From NCBI GenBank assembly GCA_029099685.1, contig JAQXOO010000020.1, positions 18,617 through 82,616 on the forward strand: a stretch of 64,000 bases of DNA. The letters are read 5' to 3'. Of the stretch, positions 15,715 through 26,532 are shown piece after piece. The stretch's first letter is position 1; each line of letters opens with the position of its first letter. Position numbers and translations under genes: made by a program. Origin of the DNA: Clostridia bacterium. Its GTDB lineage: Bacteria; Bacillota; Clostridia; Oscillospirales; Butyricicoccaceae. The notes beneath the pieces were generated by a model. It worked only from the letters and a program-made list of their open reading frames with translations. It searched no databases and was not told the DNA's origin.

Positions 15715-16884
15715 TTGAAATACCACCGCATCATCGCCGCCGTTTTGGCGGCGGCCACCCTGTTCACCGGCGCCACCGCCCTGGCCGCCGGCACCGCCGC
15801 CGATCCGCTGGTGACCAGGTCCTGGCTGGAAACTGTCTTTCACACCCCGCTGAACGCCTATGTCCGCACGGCGGCGGACACCCTGCAGGCCACCCTCAGC
15901 ACCAAGACCGAGGGCATCCAGGCCGCAGCGGAGGATTATGCCCGCAAGCGCGTGGCGGAGGCCTATGCCCAGCTGCTGGGCGAAGCCGTTTTGGAGCGGG
16001 CATCTGAGCTGATGGCCGGCACTGCCGCACAGGCCCCCGCCGCCGGCATGGAGCAGCGGACTCTGAAAAAGGGCGACCGGGTCACCGGCCCCACCGGCGC
16101 GTCGGTGATGTTCGTTTCCGGCGCGGGAAAGGTGGTGGGCCCCGCCGGGTCTGAGATCATCAATATCACCGCCGGCGGCGTGCGCCAGCCCGGCCCCGCC
16201 ATCCGCACCGGCATCCTTTATATGATGGCAGCGGATGACGGCAGCGGCATCGAGGTGACCTCCGACACCGCGGTGGTGCTGATCCGGGACGGCGCCCGGG
16301 CGGGCTATGAGCCCCAGTACACCGCCTGCGCCGACGCCCTCAAGCTGCTGGGCCTGTTCCAGGGCTCCAACAAGGGCTATGAGCTGGAGCGCTGCCCCAG
16401 CCGGGTGGAGGCCCTCATCATGCTGCTGCGCCTGCTGGGCGAGGAGCAGGCTGCCCTGGCGGGCAGCAGCGTCACCCCCTTCAGTGACCTGACCATCTGG
16501 GCCGACGGCCAGAAATATGTGGCCTACGGCTACCGGATGCACTATACCAACGGCATGAGCGCCACCACCTTCGGCCCCAACCGGGACAGCACCCTGGAGC
16601 AGTACCTGACCTTTGTGCTGCGGGCGCTGGGCTACCGGGACGGCACGGACTTCGTCTGGAACACCACCAGCCGTGACCTGGCCCTGGAGCTGGGTCTGCT
16701 GACCTCCGGCGAGCTGGCCGCCATCGGGCGGGACGGCTTCCGCCGGGACCACGTGGTGCTCATTTCCTGCCGCGCCCTGGGCTGCTCCCTGCAGGACGGC
16801 TCGGGCACGCTGGCCCAGCGGCTCATGGCCGCCGGCGTCCTGACGGCGGACCAGCTGCAGGCAGCGGAAGCGCTGATGCCCTGA
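15715..16884 (+). CDS. Secreted protein with SLH-like C-terminal repeats
   Basis: 389 residues from a TTG start, chosen because CAGGAGGTG lies 8 bases upstream and because it gives a clean signal peptide (MKYHRIIAAVLAAATLF, cleavage near residue 25). The middle part is a helical segment followed by a beta-rich stretch (KKGDRVTGPTGASVMF) resembling repeats in other exported clostridial proteins. The C-terminal half (about 200-380) resembles degenerate S-layer-homology units: ADALKLLGLFQGS, SRVEALIMLLRLLGE, TPFSDL and QYLTFVLRALGY. It could anchor to a secondary cell-wall polymer or act as an envelope scaffold. Specific function unknown. Confidence 0.75.
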   Translation: MKYHRIIAAVLAAATLFTGATALAAGTAADPLVTRSWLETVFHTPLNAYVRTAADTLQATLSTKTEGIQAAAEDYARKRVAEAYAQLLGEAVLERASELMAGTAAQAPAAGMEQRTLKKGDRVTGPTGASVMFVSGAGKVVGPAGSEIINITAGGVRQPGPAIRTGILYMMAADDGSGIEVTSDTAVVLIRDGARAGYEPQYTACADALKLLGLFQGSNKGYELERCPSRVEALIMLLRLLGEEQAALAGSSVTPFSDLTIWADGQKYVAYGYRMHYTNGMSATTFGPNRDSTLEQYLTFVLRALGYRDGTDFVWNTTSRDLALELGLLTSGELAAIGRDGFRRDHVVLISCRALGCSLQDGSGTLAQRLMAAGVLTADQLQAAEALMP

Positions 16885-17055
16885 CAGACCGCAGGCTGTC
16901 CTTTCCGCGCCGCGGGCGGGGGGCCGCTCCCAAAAGGAGAGGCTTCTTCGGCCCCGGGGGAAAAGGGCAGCTTTTTTGCGCCGCGGAGGATGTCACACTT
17001 TCCCTCCCGGGGAATAGTATGGGGTGAGAAATCTATTAAGGAGGGAAACTCTTCC

Positions 17056-17265
17056 ATGTACGGCAACAACAACTGCAACTGCAATCCCTGCAACTGCAAT
17101 CCCTGCAACCGCGGCGGATTTTTCGCCAATTACCAGGCGTTCTGGATCATTGTGGTCATCGCCATCGTCATCATCTGGGTACATTACGGCGCCAACTGCT
17201 GGAGCGGCTGGGGACGCGGCAACATGAACTGCGGCTGTGAAAACGACTGCAATCCTTGCTGCTGA
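17056..17265 (+). CDS. Small cysteine-rich single-pass membrane protein
   Basis: 69 residues with 11 cysteines. The N-terminal NC/NPC repeat (Cys7, 9, 12, 14, 17) is followed by one hydrophobic helix (about 28-42), then a Trp/Gly/Asn stretch and a C-terminal cluster (Cys48, 59, 61, 65, 68, 69). ATG 17056 follows AAGGAGGG; an in-frame longer reading from 16990 lacks an RBS. The overall plan (short polar head plus one helix) recalls the tiny YjcZ-type sporulation proteins, but the Cys repeat is not part of that family as I know it. It could bind metal or be disulfide cross-linked in the spore envelope; function unknown. Confidence 0.8.
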   Translation: MYGNNNCNCNPCNCNPCNRGGFFANYQAFWIIVVIAIVIIWVHYGANCWSGWGRGNMNCGCENDCNPCC

Positions 17266-17280
17266 GGCAGGCACATAACA

Positions 17281-17308
17281 AAAGGGCGGCGAAAGCCGCC
17301 CTTTTTCT
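17281..17308 (+). terminator. Terminator after the Cys-rich gene
   Basis: AAAGGGCGGC GAAA GCCGCCCTTTTTCT, a GNRA-loop stem followed by T-run, 15 bases after the stop. Confidence 0.9.
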
Positions 17309-17368
17309 ATGTGAAACCACCGGCCTTGGCAGATGATTCCTCTTTTTTATCTTTTTTGCAAAAGAGGG

Positions 17369-17397
17369 TTTACAAAATTTTAATATTTTGGTATTCT
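17369..17397 (+). promoter_or_regulatory. Sigma-A promoter of the DAACS symporter
   Basis: TTTACA at 17369-17374, 17-base AT-rich spacer, TATTCT at 17392-17397. Confidence 0.65.
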
Positions 17398-17464
17398 AAA
17401 ATCATAAGACAGACGGCCGGCGGCCCGTGCGCCGGTACGCTTATGCTATGTGAGAGGTGTTTTT

Positions 17465-18724
17465 ATGGCTAACAAAAAACGGGAAATGACCATGAAAAAG
17501 AACTTGAGTCTTCCCAAACAGATCCTTCTGGCCCTGGTCCTGGGCGTGATCGTGGGATTCATCTGCGACCAGGCGGGCATTCCCCAGCTGACCACCAACT
17601 ATCTCAAGCCCTTCGGTACGATCTTTGTCAACCTGCTGAAATTCATCGTGGTGCCCGTGGTGCTGCTGTCCATGATCGAGGGCATTTTGTCCATGGGCGA
17701 CATGAAAAAGGTGGGCTCCATCGGCTGGAAGACCGTGGCCTTTTTCCTGTGCACCACCGCCGTCGCCTGCGTGATCGGCCTGGTGCTGGGCAATATTTTC
17801 AACGGCGCCGGCTGGTTCCCCACCCTGGAGCTGACCGAGGGCGTCACCTGGGACAAGGCCACCTCCGCCAACTTTATGGACACTCTGGTGAGTATGTTCC
17901 CCTCCAATATGTGGGAGTCTTTCACCAAGGCCAATATGCTGCAGGTCATCGTCATCGCCCTGTTCCTGGGCGGCTCCATGCTGGCCGCCGGTGAAAAGGC
18001 CAAGCTGTGCAAGGACTTTGTCTCCTCTGCCTATTCCGTCATCGAGCAGTTGATGAGCTTTATCATCAAGCTGTCCCCCATCGGCGTGTTCACCATGATC
18101 GCCTGGGTGGTGGCCACCCAGGGCGCCGAGATCCTGGGCTCGCTGGCCCTGGTGCTGCTGTGCGCCTATATCGCTTATGCCATCCACGCCATTTTCGTCT
18201 ATTCCTTTGCCGCCCGCGCCTTTGCGGGCCTCAGCCCGGTGAAGTTCTTCAAGGGCGCCTTCTCCGCCATGATCTTCGCCTTTACCTCCACCTCCTCCGC
18301 CGCCACCCTGCCCGTGTCCAAGGAGTGCGCCCATGAGCTGGGCGCCGATGATGAGGTCGCCTCCTTCGTCCTGCCCCTGGGCGCCACCATCAATATGGAC
18401 GGCACCGCCATCTACCAGTGCGTCGCTACCATCTTCCTGGCCTCCTGCTGCGGCATGCAGCTCACCCTGGGCCAGATGGTCACCGTGGTGGTCACCGCCA
18501 CCCTGGCCTCCATCGGCACCGCCGGCGTTTCCGGCGCGGGCATGATCATGCTGGCCATGGTGCTCACCGCCATGGGCATCCCCGTGGATATGATCATGAT
18601 CATCTACGGCGTGGACCGCCTGTTCGACATGGGCCGCACCTGCCTGAACGTCACCGGCGACATTTCCGGCACCCTGTGCGTCAGCGCCTGGGAGCGCAAA
18701 AAGGCTGCAAAGGCCGGCAAATAA
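17465..18724 (+). CDS. Dicarboxylate/amino acid:cation symporter (DAACS family)
   Basis: 419 residues, standard for GltP/GltT/SstT-type transporters with about eight membrane helices and two re-entrant hairpins. HP1 carries the serine-rich STSSAATLPVS motif. The TM7 region has the LPLGATINMDGTA motif (Na+/substrate coordination) and the last part shows GVDRLFDMGRTCLNVTGD. It would import glutamate, aspartate, serine/threonine or C4-dicarboxylates with Na+ or H+; the exact substrate is undecided. ATG 17465 follows GAGAGGTG. It has its own promoter and terminator and so is monocistronic. Confidence 0.92.
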   Translation: MANKKREMTMKKNLSLPKQILLALVLGVIVGFICDQAGIPQLTTNYLKPFGTIFVNLLKFIVVPVVLLSMIEGILSMGDMKKVGSIGWKTVAFFLCTTAVACVIGLVLGNIFNGAGWFPTLELTEGVTWDKATSANFMDTLVSMFPSNMWESFTKANMLQVIVIALFLGGSMLAAGEKAKLCKDFVSSAYSVIEQLMSFIIKLSPIGVFTMIAWVVATQGAEILGSLALVLLCAYIAYAIHAIFVYSFAARAFAGLSPVKFFKGAFSAMIFAFTSTSSAATLPVSKECAHELGADDEVASFVLPLGATINMDGTAIYQCVATIFLASCCGMQLTLGQMVTVVVTATLASIGTAGVSGAGMIMLAMVLTAMGIPVDMIMIIYGVDRLFDMGRTCLNVTGDISGTLCVSAWERKKAAKAGK

Positions 18725-18741
18725 CATTCTTACCGGGAAAA

Positions 18742-18769
18742 AGGGACGCCTCCGGGCGTCCTTTTTTTA
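18742..18769 (+). terminator. Terminator of the DAACS symporter
   Basis: Stem AGGGACGCC/GGGCGTCCT with short loop and a seven-T run. The rny promoter begins a few bases later. Confidence 0.9.
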
Positions 18770-18776
18770 TTTTGTC

Positions 18777-18805
18777 TTGACAGCACCGGGGTAAAGGGAT
18801 AAAAT
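18777..18805 (+). promoter_or_regulatory. Sigma-A promoter of rny
   Basis: Perfect TTGACA at 18777-18782, 17-base spacer, TAAAAT at 18800-18805. Confidence 0.8.
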
Positions 18806-18861
18806 AAAATATAATATGGCCAATCGTGGACATATTACTGAAAATTAGGAGGATTACTACA

Positions 18862-20418
<1,557 letters not shown>

Positions 20419-20433
20419 CCCCGGATACGACCG

Positions 20434-20464
20434 CAAAAGCCCGCCCGAAAGGCGGGCTTTTTTT
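20434..20464 (+). terminator. Terminator of rny
   Basis: AAAAGCCCGCC CGAAA GGCGGGCTTTTTTT, 16 bases after the stop. Confidence 0.92.
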
Positions 20465-20484
20465 CATCTCCGTTCCCGCCGCCC

Positions 20485-20513
20485 TTGCAATCCGGCCCCA
20501 ACTCTGTTAAGAT
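20485..20513 (+). promoter_or_regulatory. Sigma-A promoter of udk
   Basis: TTGCAA at 20485-20490, 17-base spacer, TAAGAT at 20508-20513, 35 bases before the start codon. Confidence 0.65.
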
Positions 20514-20547
20514 AGCCTTGGCAAAAAACTGCGAAGGAGGCTGAACC

Positions 20548-21168
20548 ATGTACATCATCGGCATCACCGGCGCTTCCGGCAGCGGAAAAACAACCCTGGC
20601 CCAGCGGCTGATGGAGCACTTCGGAGACATGGCCGAGCTGATCAGTCTGGATTCCTATTACAAGGATTTTTCCGACCTGCCCTTTGAAAAACGGGCGGCG
20701 CTGAACTTTGACGCGCCGGACATCCACGACCACCTGCTGCTGGAGCAGGACCTGCGCGCCCTGCTGCGGGGCGAGGACATCCCCCGCCGGGACTATGACT
20801 TTGTCAATCACCGCCGGGCAGCGGACCGGGGCGTCATCCACCCCCACCCCATCATCATTATAGAGGGCATCCACGTGTTTGCCCGGCAGGAGGTGCGGGA
20901 CCTGTGCGACCTGCGGGTGTTTGCGGAGCTGGACCCCGATGTGGCCATCCTGCGCCGGGTCAAGCGGGACATGGAGGAGCGCGGCCGGGACCTGGACGGC
21001 ATCACCCTGCAGTATCTGCGCACCGTCAAGCCCATGTACGAGCGGTATATCCGCAATTACAAAGACTGTGCCGACATCGTGGTGCCCACGCTGATCCACA
21101 GCGGCGTGGGGGCCGAGATGATCTATGGCTATGTAATGAACCATTTGAACGATAAAGATAAAAAGTGA
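20548..21168 (+). CDS. udk: Uridine/cytidine kinase
   Basis: 206 residues, standard. It phosphorylates uridine and cytidine with ATP/GTP in pyrimidine salvage. The Walker A motif is GITGASGSGKTT at the N-terminus. SLDSYYKD and NFDAPDIHDHLLL are the nucleoside-binding segments. IIIEGIHVFA is the Walker-B-like strand and RRVKRDMEERGRDLDG the lid. RBS GAAGGAGG lies before ATG. It is followed after 10 bases by a class-I glutamine amidotransferase-like gene. Confidence 0.96.
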   Translation: MYIIGITGASGSGKTTLAQRLMEHFGDMAELISLDSYYKDFSDLPFEKRAALNFDAPDIHDHLLLEQDLRALLRGEDIPRRDYDFVNHRRAADRGVIHPHPIIIIEGIHVFARQEVRDLCDLRVFAELDPDVAILRRVKRDMEERGRDLDGITLQYLRTVKPMYERYIRNYKDCADIVVPTLIHSGVGAEMIYGYVMNHLNDKDKK

Positions 21169-21178
21169 GGACAACCAA

Positions 21179-21898
21179 ATGTTCAACGGAAAACCCCTGA
21201 TCTGCATTTCTTCCGATATGAAGAAAATGGAATCCGACCCCCGCCGCCTGATCACCGAGACCTATCAGACCTACTCTGACGCGGTGTTTTATGCCGGGGG
21301 CATCCCCATGATCACCTGCGGCCGCTGCGCCGAGGAGATGGCCGACCTGTGCGACGGCCTGCTGATCACCGGCGGTCCGGACCTGGAGCCGGAGGTGTAC
21401 GGCGAGCAGCCGCTCAACGACACGGTGAAGCCCATGCCGGAGCGCACCGCCTTTGAAAAGCCGCTGTTCCAGGCGTTTCTGGACCGGGGCAAGCCCATCC
21501 TGGGCATCTGCCGGGGCTGCCAGTTCATCAATGCGGTCATGGGCGGCACGCTGTATCAGGACCTGGTGGAGCAAAAGGGCTGGGTGCATTTCAACGCCCA
21601 GATCCGCCACGAGGTCTATGCCGAGGAAGGGTCCGTGCTGTACCGGCTGTTCGGGCCGAAGTTCAGGACCAACTCCACCCACCACCAGGCTGTCAAGGAC
21701 CTGGCCCCGGGCTTCCATGTCACGGCCCGCAGCGTAGAGGGCATCGTGGAGGCCTATGAGCATGACACCCTGCCCATCCTGGCCACTCAGTTCCACCCGG
21801 AGCGGCTCACCGGTATCCTGTGGGATGACCGCACGCCGGATTTCCGCCCCTGGTTCGAGTATTTTGTGGAGCTGGTGCGGAAACACGCAGAAAAGTGA
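21179..21898 (+). CDS. Class I glutamine amidotransferase-like hydrolase (peptidase C26, PuuD-like)
   Basis: 239 residues. The nucleophile Cys is in GICRGCQFINAVMGG, and the His-Glu pair is in ATQFHPERLTG. The N-terminal ITGGPDLEPEVYGE motif is typical of gamma-glutamyl-GABA hydrolases. It would cleave gamma-glutamyl amide bonds, for example in polyamine or peptide catabolism. No other puu genes are present, so the in vivo substrate is open. Probably cotranscribed with udk and ended by the hairpin at 21901. Confidence 0.88.
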   Translation: MFNGKPLICISSDMKKMESDPRRLITETYQTYSDAVFYAGGIPMITCGRCAEEMADLCDGLLITGGPDLEPEVYGEQPLNDTVKPMPERTAFEKPLFQAFLDRGKPILGICRGCQFINAVMGGTLYQDLVEQKGWVHFNAQIRHEVYAEEGSVLYRLFGPKFRTNSTHHQAVKDLAPGFHVTARSVEGIVEAYEHDTLPILATQFHPERLTGILWDDRTPDFRPWFEYFVELVRKHAEK

Positions 21899-21900
21899 GA

Positions 21901-21930
21901 AAAAAGGCGGCTTTTGCCGCCTTTTCTTTC
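21901..21930 (+). terminator. Terminator after the udk-C26 pair
   Basis: AAAAAGGCGG CTTTTG CCGCCTTTTCTTTC, three bases after the stop codon. Confidence 0.88.
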
Positions 21931-22014
21931 TTTTTGTCAGATAGTTCTGTTTTTTTATGGGAAGATGCACAAAAAACGGCATCAGATTTTTACCATCGTG
22001 CGCCGCCGTGCATC

Positions 22015-22043
22015 TTGTGTTCCCATCGGATTTGTGCTATACT
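22015..22043 (+). promoter_or_regulatory. Sigma-A promoter of the VWA-SLH gene
   Basis: TTGTGT at 22015-22020, 17-base spacer, TATACT at 22038-22043. It leaves a 130-base 5' leader, in which no known riboswitch was recognised. Confidence 0.65.
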
Positions 22044-22177
22044 TTCTCTGAATCAAAAGGTGAAAATACAGATCCCTGGATCTTTTCAGGAGGTGTATGC
22101 CATAAGCAAATGCCGCAATTCCGAAAGGAGTCAATACAAGCCCGTATCAACGGGAAACAAAGGAGGAAACTTAGAAC

Positions 22178-25100
22178 ATGAAGAAACGTTTTTGGGCACT
22201 TCTTCTCGCGGTCATGATGGTCGTGAGCGTCCTGCCCACGGCAGCGTTCGCGGAAGATCCCACGGAGCCGACCGTTAAGGATACGCCGCGGACCGCGAAT
22301 GACAAAGGCGTAAACATCAGTAAATCGGTCACCGACAATAACGATGGCACGTATAAGGTGACGTTGGAGTCCTGGGTCGAGGGAACCACGGAAATCATCC
22401 CCGGTGCCGTCGATCCCATGGATATCGTCCTGGTGCTGGATGTCTCTGGCTCCATGGCGGATGGAATTTCTATTGTAACAAGTTCCAAGCCAGAAAAAAT
22501 AAAGGCCTCCGTTTTTCCAGTGTTAGGTGCAAAATCAGTTGCTTATCTTCTCTGGAAATATAACGATACGGAAATTTATTACAAAGACGGCGACTCTTAC
22601 TACAAGGTTATCGACATGAAACTGACAGGTATCACATGGACGTATACCTGCGAAGAGGATAAAACCTTCACGGTGGATGTTAAGGACGACATTATCGGGG
22701 GCAATTTGTACCGTTATGTGACTGTTGAAGAAGAACAGTCTAAGCTCGAACTCGCACAGAAAGCTATCAATGGGTTTATTGATGCGGCAGCCGGTAGCGG
22801 CAGCGACCACAATATTTCTGTCGTCAAGTTTGCCGGAAATAAGCTGAAGAATAACGGAAATGGCATCGGCGACGACATGTACGATGCTGACAATGACCCT
22901 TGGGCTGGTGGTTCTGGCCAAAAGTATAACTACACGCAGATTGTTGTTGGCCTGACCTCCGTAAAAACTGGTGCAGATACGCTCAAGGCTGCCGTAAATG
23001 GCTTGAAGGCTGCCGGTGCTACTTCTGCTGATTTGGGTATGCAGCTGGCCCAAAAGGTGTTGAACGAGCGCACTGGCAAGACTCGTAAGTCTGTTGTCAT
23101 CTTCTTCACCGATGGCGAGCCCAATCACCACAGCGGTTTTGATGCCGGTGTCGCAAACGACGCTATTAGCAATGCGAAGTCGCTGAAAGGGAACGACACT
23201 ACCATTTACACAATTGGCGTGATGAAGGGCGCTGATCCTACCGATATTCGGAGCGACTTCAACAGGTTCATGCACTATGTATCCAGTAACTATCCCAATG
23301 CCAAGTCCATGACTGAGCGCGGCAGTGACGGCAATATGGCTGCCGGTTTCTACAAGACCGCAACCAACGCAGCCGAGCTGAACAAAATTTTTAAAGCCAT
23401 CGCTGATGAGACGGTTACGAAGCCCACTACCGTTGTCAACGCCGATGCAATCCTCACCGACACCGTTTCGAAGTACTTCACCCCTGTCATTCCCAAAGGT
23501 GCTACCGGTGTGACCGTCAAGGTCGTGAACGCTGCCGACAATAAGGAAGACCCTAGCTTCAATCTGATCGGCTCCTTTGGCACCGGCGACCAGGCCAAGA
23601 CCTTGACCGTTTCCGGCTTTGACTACAGCGCCGAGGGCAATGTGGTCACGAAGAATGATGATGGCCGTATCACCGGTGGCAAAAAGCTGGTCGTCTCCTT
23701 CAATATCACCCCCGACACCTCTTGTGATGACTGGCAGCCGGGCATGGAGTACTACCCCACCAACGTTGCAGGGGATGATGAGGAGGACAACGCTGGCCTG
23801 TACTCCGAGTCTGGCGAGGCCTTCGTCTCCCTCGACAAATCCCCCAAGGCCCTCGTCACCGCTTACTCTGTGACGTATTCCTATAGTGGCGGAGCGCCCT
23901 CTGGCGCTCCTACTGTCCCCGATGCCGAAGCCTATCTGCCCGGCACCGAAGTCACCGTGGCGACCGCTCCCACGCTGCGCGACTACTCTTTCTCTGGCTG
24001 GACTGCGGAACCTAACGTTGATATTAGCGAGAATACGTTTACCATGCCCAAGTGTGATGTGGCCTTCACCGGCAGCTGGAGCGAGAACCCTCCCGCCACT
24101 GTCACCGTGACCTTTAACGCCAACGGCGGCGCCTGGGACGAGGCTGTTAAGGACTACACCATGGGCACAGACAATAAGACTGCGTCCATTACTGCCGAAA
24201 AGCCCTACTCTTTGGTGCAGATCACTGAACCTAAGCGGGATGGCTACAAGTTTATCGGCTGGTATTACGAGGGCGTTCCTGTTGCGCTGGCCGGTCAGGC
24301 TATTTACGAGGACATCACGCTGACTGCTGGCTGGGAACAGCTTCCTCCCGGCACTGTAAGCTATACTGTACATCAGCACTATATGGATGCTAATCGTAAA
24401 GAAGTCTATGCGTTAAATCTTGTGGACTTGACGGCTGTTGATACGACCACTTATGCCGATGTCATTGCCGATTATGATGATAATAAGGTCTACTACGGTG
24501 AAACGTATCTGTATGTGGCTTCCGAAACTACGATTTCCACGGGCGCTATGGTGAACGCTCCGCTGCAGGATGGCGCTGTTATTGACCTGTACTATTATCT
24601 GGATGCTTGGCATGATGCCACCAACCCTGATGACAAGGACAGTGACAAGGGCGGCGACGACATCCCCGATAAGTATCAGGTACTGGTAAAGTTTGAAGCA
24701 GCGGATGAGAATGGCACTGTTACCGGTGACGGCCGCATCCAGGTCTTTACCAACAAAATTGAAGACACTACCACGGTTTCCTATGCGGATAAGCTGGATG
24801 TGACACCTTCTCTTGATGAAGTTGTTGTGGATCCTGCTGATGATTACGCCTTTGACATTTGGACCAAGGATAAGGGTATAGACGCTGTCAATCCTGCCAC
24901 AAAGCTGGAAGGTGTTGCGGCAGGAACAACCATTACCTTCTACGCTCATTTCGATACCGATGTTATCGGCGGCGTTAATGGCGGTGACGGCATCCCCGAC
25001 AAGTATCAGGCCAAAGTGACCTATCAGGTCGTAAACGGCACCTGGTCTGACGGCACCGCTGCTGCTCAGGTGAAGATCTTCAACCTGAGTGAGAAAGATG

Positions 25101-26446
25101 GTGCCACTGGCACATGGAAGCCCACCAATGTTACTCTGGGTGCTATGCCCAAAGACATGAAGCCTGACGCAATGCATACAGATGACGGCGCGTGGGATAC
25201 GACTCATGAGCCCAATGATAAACCTGTGAATGGTGCGGTCTACACCTACACCTTCACTACCACCAAGGCCCCCGGCCTGAGCGTCACCAAGACCGTCAAC
25301 AAGACGTCTGTCACCGTTGGCGACACCGTCAAGTACACCATCACCGTGAAGAACACCGGCAACGTCGATTTGACCAATGTGAACGTTGTCGAAGCCTTCG
25401 GCGGCGATTTCAGCAAGATCACCAACGTTACCGGCGCTGATCTGGTCACCAAAAATGGATTTGTAATCCGTGAGTTGAAGGCTGGCAGTGATCCTGTGGA
25501 GATCACCTTCTCCTACAAGACCACCAAGCGCGAGACTCTGACCAACTCTGTGGAGGTATCCGCCCTCAATCCCGCCAATCCCGACGGCGGCACCGTTACC
25601 GATTCTGCCAAGTCCCCCGATGTCACCGTCAAGAGCGAGCCCATCACCCCCGTCGGCCCCTCCAAGCCCCAGCTGAACTATGAGGACCACTACGCCTATG
25701 TGGTGGGTTATCCCGACGGACTGGTGCATCCCGAGCGCAACATCACCCGCGCCGAGGTTGCCACCATCTTCTTCCGGATGCTGCTGGATGAGAGCCGCGA
25801 GTACTTCTGGGCCCAGGAGAATGACTTCTCTGACGTGGCCGAGACCGACTGGTTCAACAACGCCGTCTCTACCCTGGCCAACGCCCAGCTGATCAACGGC
25901 TATCCCGACGGCAGCTACCGTCCCAACGCCAACATCACCCGCGCCGAGTTCGCCACCATCGCCATCCGCTTCTTCCTGGATGAGGATGTGGAGATCGAGG
26001 AAAACAACCTGTCCGACGTCAAGGGCCACTGGGCTGAGGCCAACATCAACCTGGCCTATGCTCTGGAGCTGATCAACGGCTATCCCGACGGCACCTTCCG
26101 TCCCGACCAGAAGATCACCCGCGCCGAGGCCATGGCCATCGTCAACCGCGTCCTGAAGCGCGCTCCTGAAAAGGATCACCTGCTGAAGGACATGATCGAA
26201 TGGCCCGACAACCTGAACACCGCCGCGTGGTACTACGCCGATGTGCAGGAAGCCACCAACTCCCACAAGTTCCACATGGACAAGGAAGAGGAGTATGAGA
26301 TCTGGACCGAGCTGCTGCCCGTCCGCGACTGGGTCGCCCTGGAGCAGGAGTGGTCCAAGGCCAATTCCTCCAAGAACCCCGGCGAAGTGGTGGACATTAA
26401 GATCACCACGCCCGAGGCTGGCGACAACGGCCTGAAGCTGGACTGA
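22178..26446 (+). CDS. Large surface protein: VWA domain, repeat modules and three SLH domains
   Basis: 1422 residues. The signal peptide is 1-25 (cleaved after TAAFA). The VWA domain covers about 80-415 with MIDAS residues DVSGSM (Asp88, Ser90, Ser92), a later Thr in TSADLGM and FFTDGEPN. About 90 extra residues (95-187) separate DVSGSM from the helix that normally follows. A Listeria-Bacteroides/InlB-type repeat follows (TVTFNANGG ... GWYYEG), then a MucBP-like stretch (VSYTVHQHYMD), two IPDKYQ-containing repeats, a DUF11-like beta-sandwich (VTVGDTVKYTITVKNTGNVDL), and three SLH units (about 1170-1330; GYPDG...NITRAE). No LPXTG motif is seen, so anchoring is non-covalent through SLH. It is probably an adhesin. 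Base composition is patchy along the gene. Confidence 0.9.
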   Translation: MKKRFWALLLAVMMVVSVLPTAAFAEDPTEPTVKDTPRTANDKGVNISKSVTDNNDGTYKVTLESWVEGTTEIIPGAVDPMDIVLVLDVSGSMADGISIVTSSKPEKIKASVFPVLGAKSVAYLLWKYNDTEIYYKDGDSYYKVIDMKLTGITWTYTCEEDKTFTVDVKDDIIGGNLYRYVTVEEEQSKLELAQKAINGFIDAAAGSGSDHNISVVKFAGNKLKNNGNGIGDDMYDADNDPWAGGSGQKYNYTQIVVGLTSVKTGADTLKAAVNGLKAAGATSADLGMQLAQKVLNERTGKTRKSVVIFFTDGEPNHHSGFDAGVANDAISNAKSLKGNDTTIYTIGVMKGADPTDIRSDFNRFMHYVSSNYPNAKSMTERGSDGNMAAGFYKTATNAAELNKIFKAIADETVTKPTTVVNADAILTDTVSKYFTPVIPKGATGVTVKVVNAADNKEDPSFNLIGSFGTGDQAKTLTVSGFDYSAEGNVVTKNDDGRITGGKKLVVSFNITPDTSCDDWQPGMEYYPTNVAGDDEEDNAGLYSESGEAFVSLDKSPKALVTAYSVTYSYSGGAPSGAPTVPDAEAYLPGTEVTVATAPTLRDYSFSGWTAEPNVDISENTFTMPKCDVAFTGSWSENPPATVTVTFNANGGAWDEAVKDYTMGTDNKTASITAEKPYSLVQITEPKRDGYKFIGWYYEGVPVALAGQAIYEDITLTAGWEQLPPGTVSYTVHQHYMDANRKEVYALNLVDLTAVDTTTYADVIADYDDNKVYYGETYLYVASETTISTGAMVNAPLQDGAVIDLYYYLDAWHDATNPDDKDSDKGGDDIPDKYQVLVKFEAADENGTVTGDGRIQVFTNKIEDTTTVSYADKLDVTPSLDEVVVDPADDYAFDIWTKDKGIDAVNPATKLEGVAAGTTITFYAHFDTDVIGGVNGGDGIPDKYQAKVTYQVVNGTWSDGTAAAQVKIFNLSEKDGATGTWKPTNVTLGAMPKDMKPDAMHTDDGAWDTTHEPNDKPVNGAVYTYTFTTTKAPGLSVTKTVNKTSVTVGDTVKYTITVKNTGNVDLTNVNVVEAFGGDFSKITNVTGADLVTKNGFVIRELKAGSDPVEITFSYKTTKRETLTNSVEVSALNPANPDGGTVTDSAKSPDVTVKSEPITPVGPSKPQLNYEDHYAYVVGYPDGLVHPERNITRAEVATIFFRMLLDESREYFWAQENDFSDVAETDWFNNAVSTLANAQLINGYPDGSYRPNANITRAEFATIAIRFFLDEDVEIEENNLSDVKGHWAEANINLAYALELINGYPDGTFRPDQKITRAEAMAIVNRVLKRAPEKDHLLKDMIEWPDNLNTAAWYYADVQEATNSHKFHMDKEEEYEIWTELLPVRDWVALEQEWSKANSSKNPGEVVDIKITTPEAGDNGLKLD

Positions 26447-26456
26447 GTCCAATGGA

Positions 26457-26486
26457 AAAGACCGCCCGAAAGGGCGGTCTTTTTTC
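26457..26486. terminator. Bidirectional terminator between VWA-SLH and ABC-F genes
   Basis: AAAAGACCGCCC GAAA GGGCGGTCTTTTTT. The A-run on one side and T-run on the other serve the convergent genes ending at 26446 (+) and 26533 (-). Confidence 0.92.
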
Positions 26487-26532
26487 ATGCAAACGGGATT
26501 TTTTAGAGGTATTTTGGGGTTTTGCGGATTTT

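Noticed and set aside
16990..17055. Upstream extension and sporulation-sigma promoter for the Cys-rich gene
   Set aside because: The upstream ATG lacks an RBS. A sequence like AATAGTATG near 17021 only weakly resembles sigma-E/K boxes, so no promoter was called.
22044..22177. Possible riboswitch in the VWA-SLH leader
   Set aside because: 130-base leader with no recognised aptamer motif or terminator/antiterminator pair.
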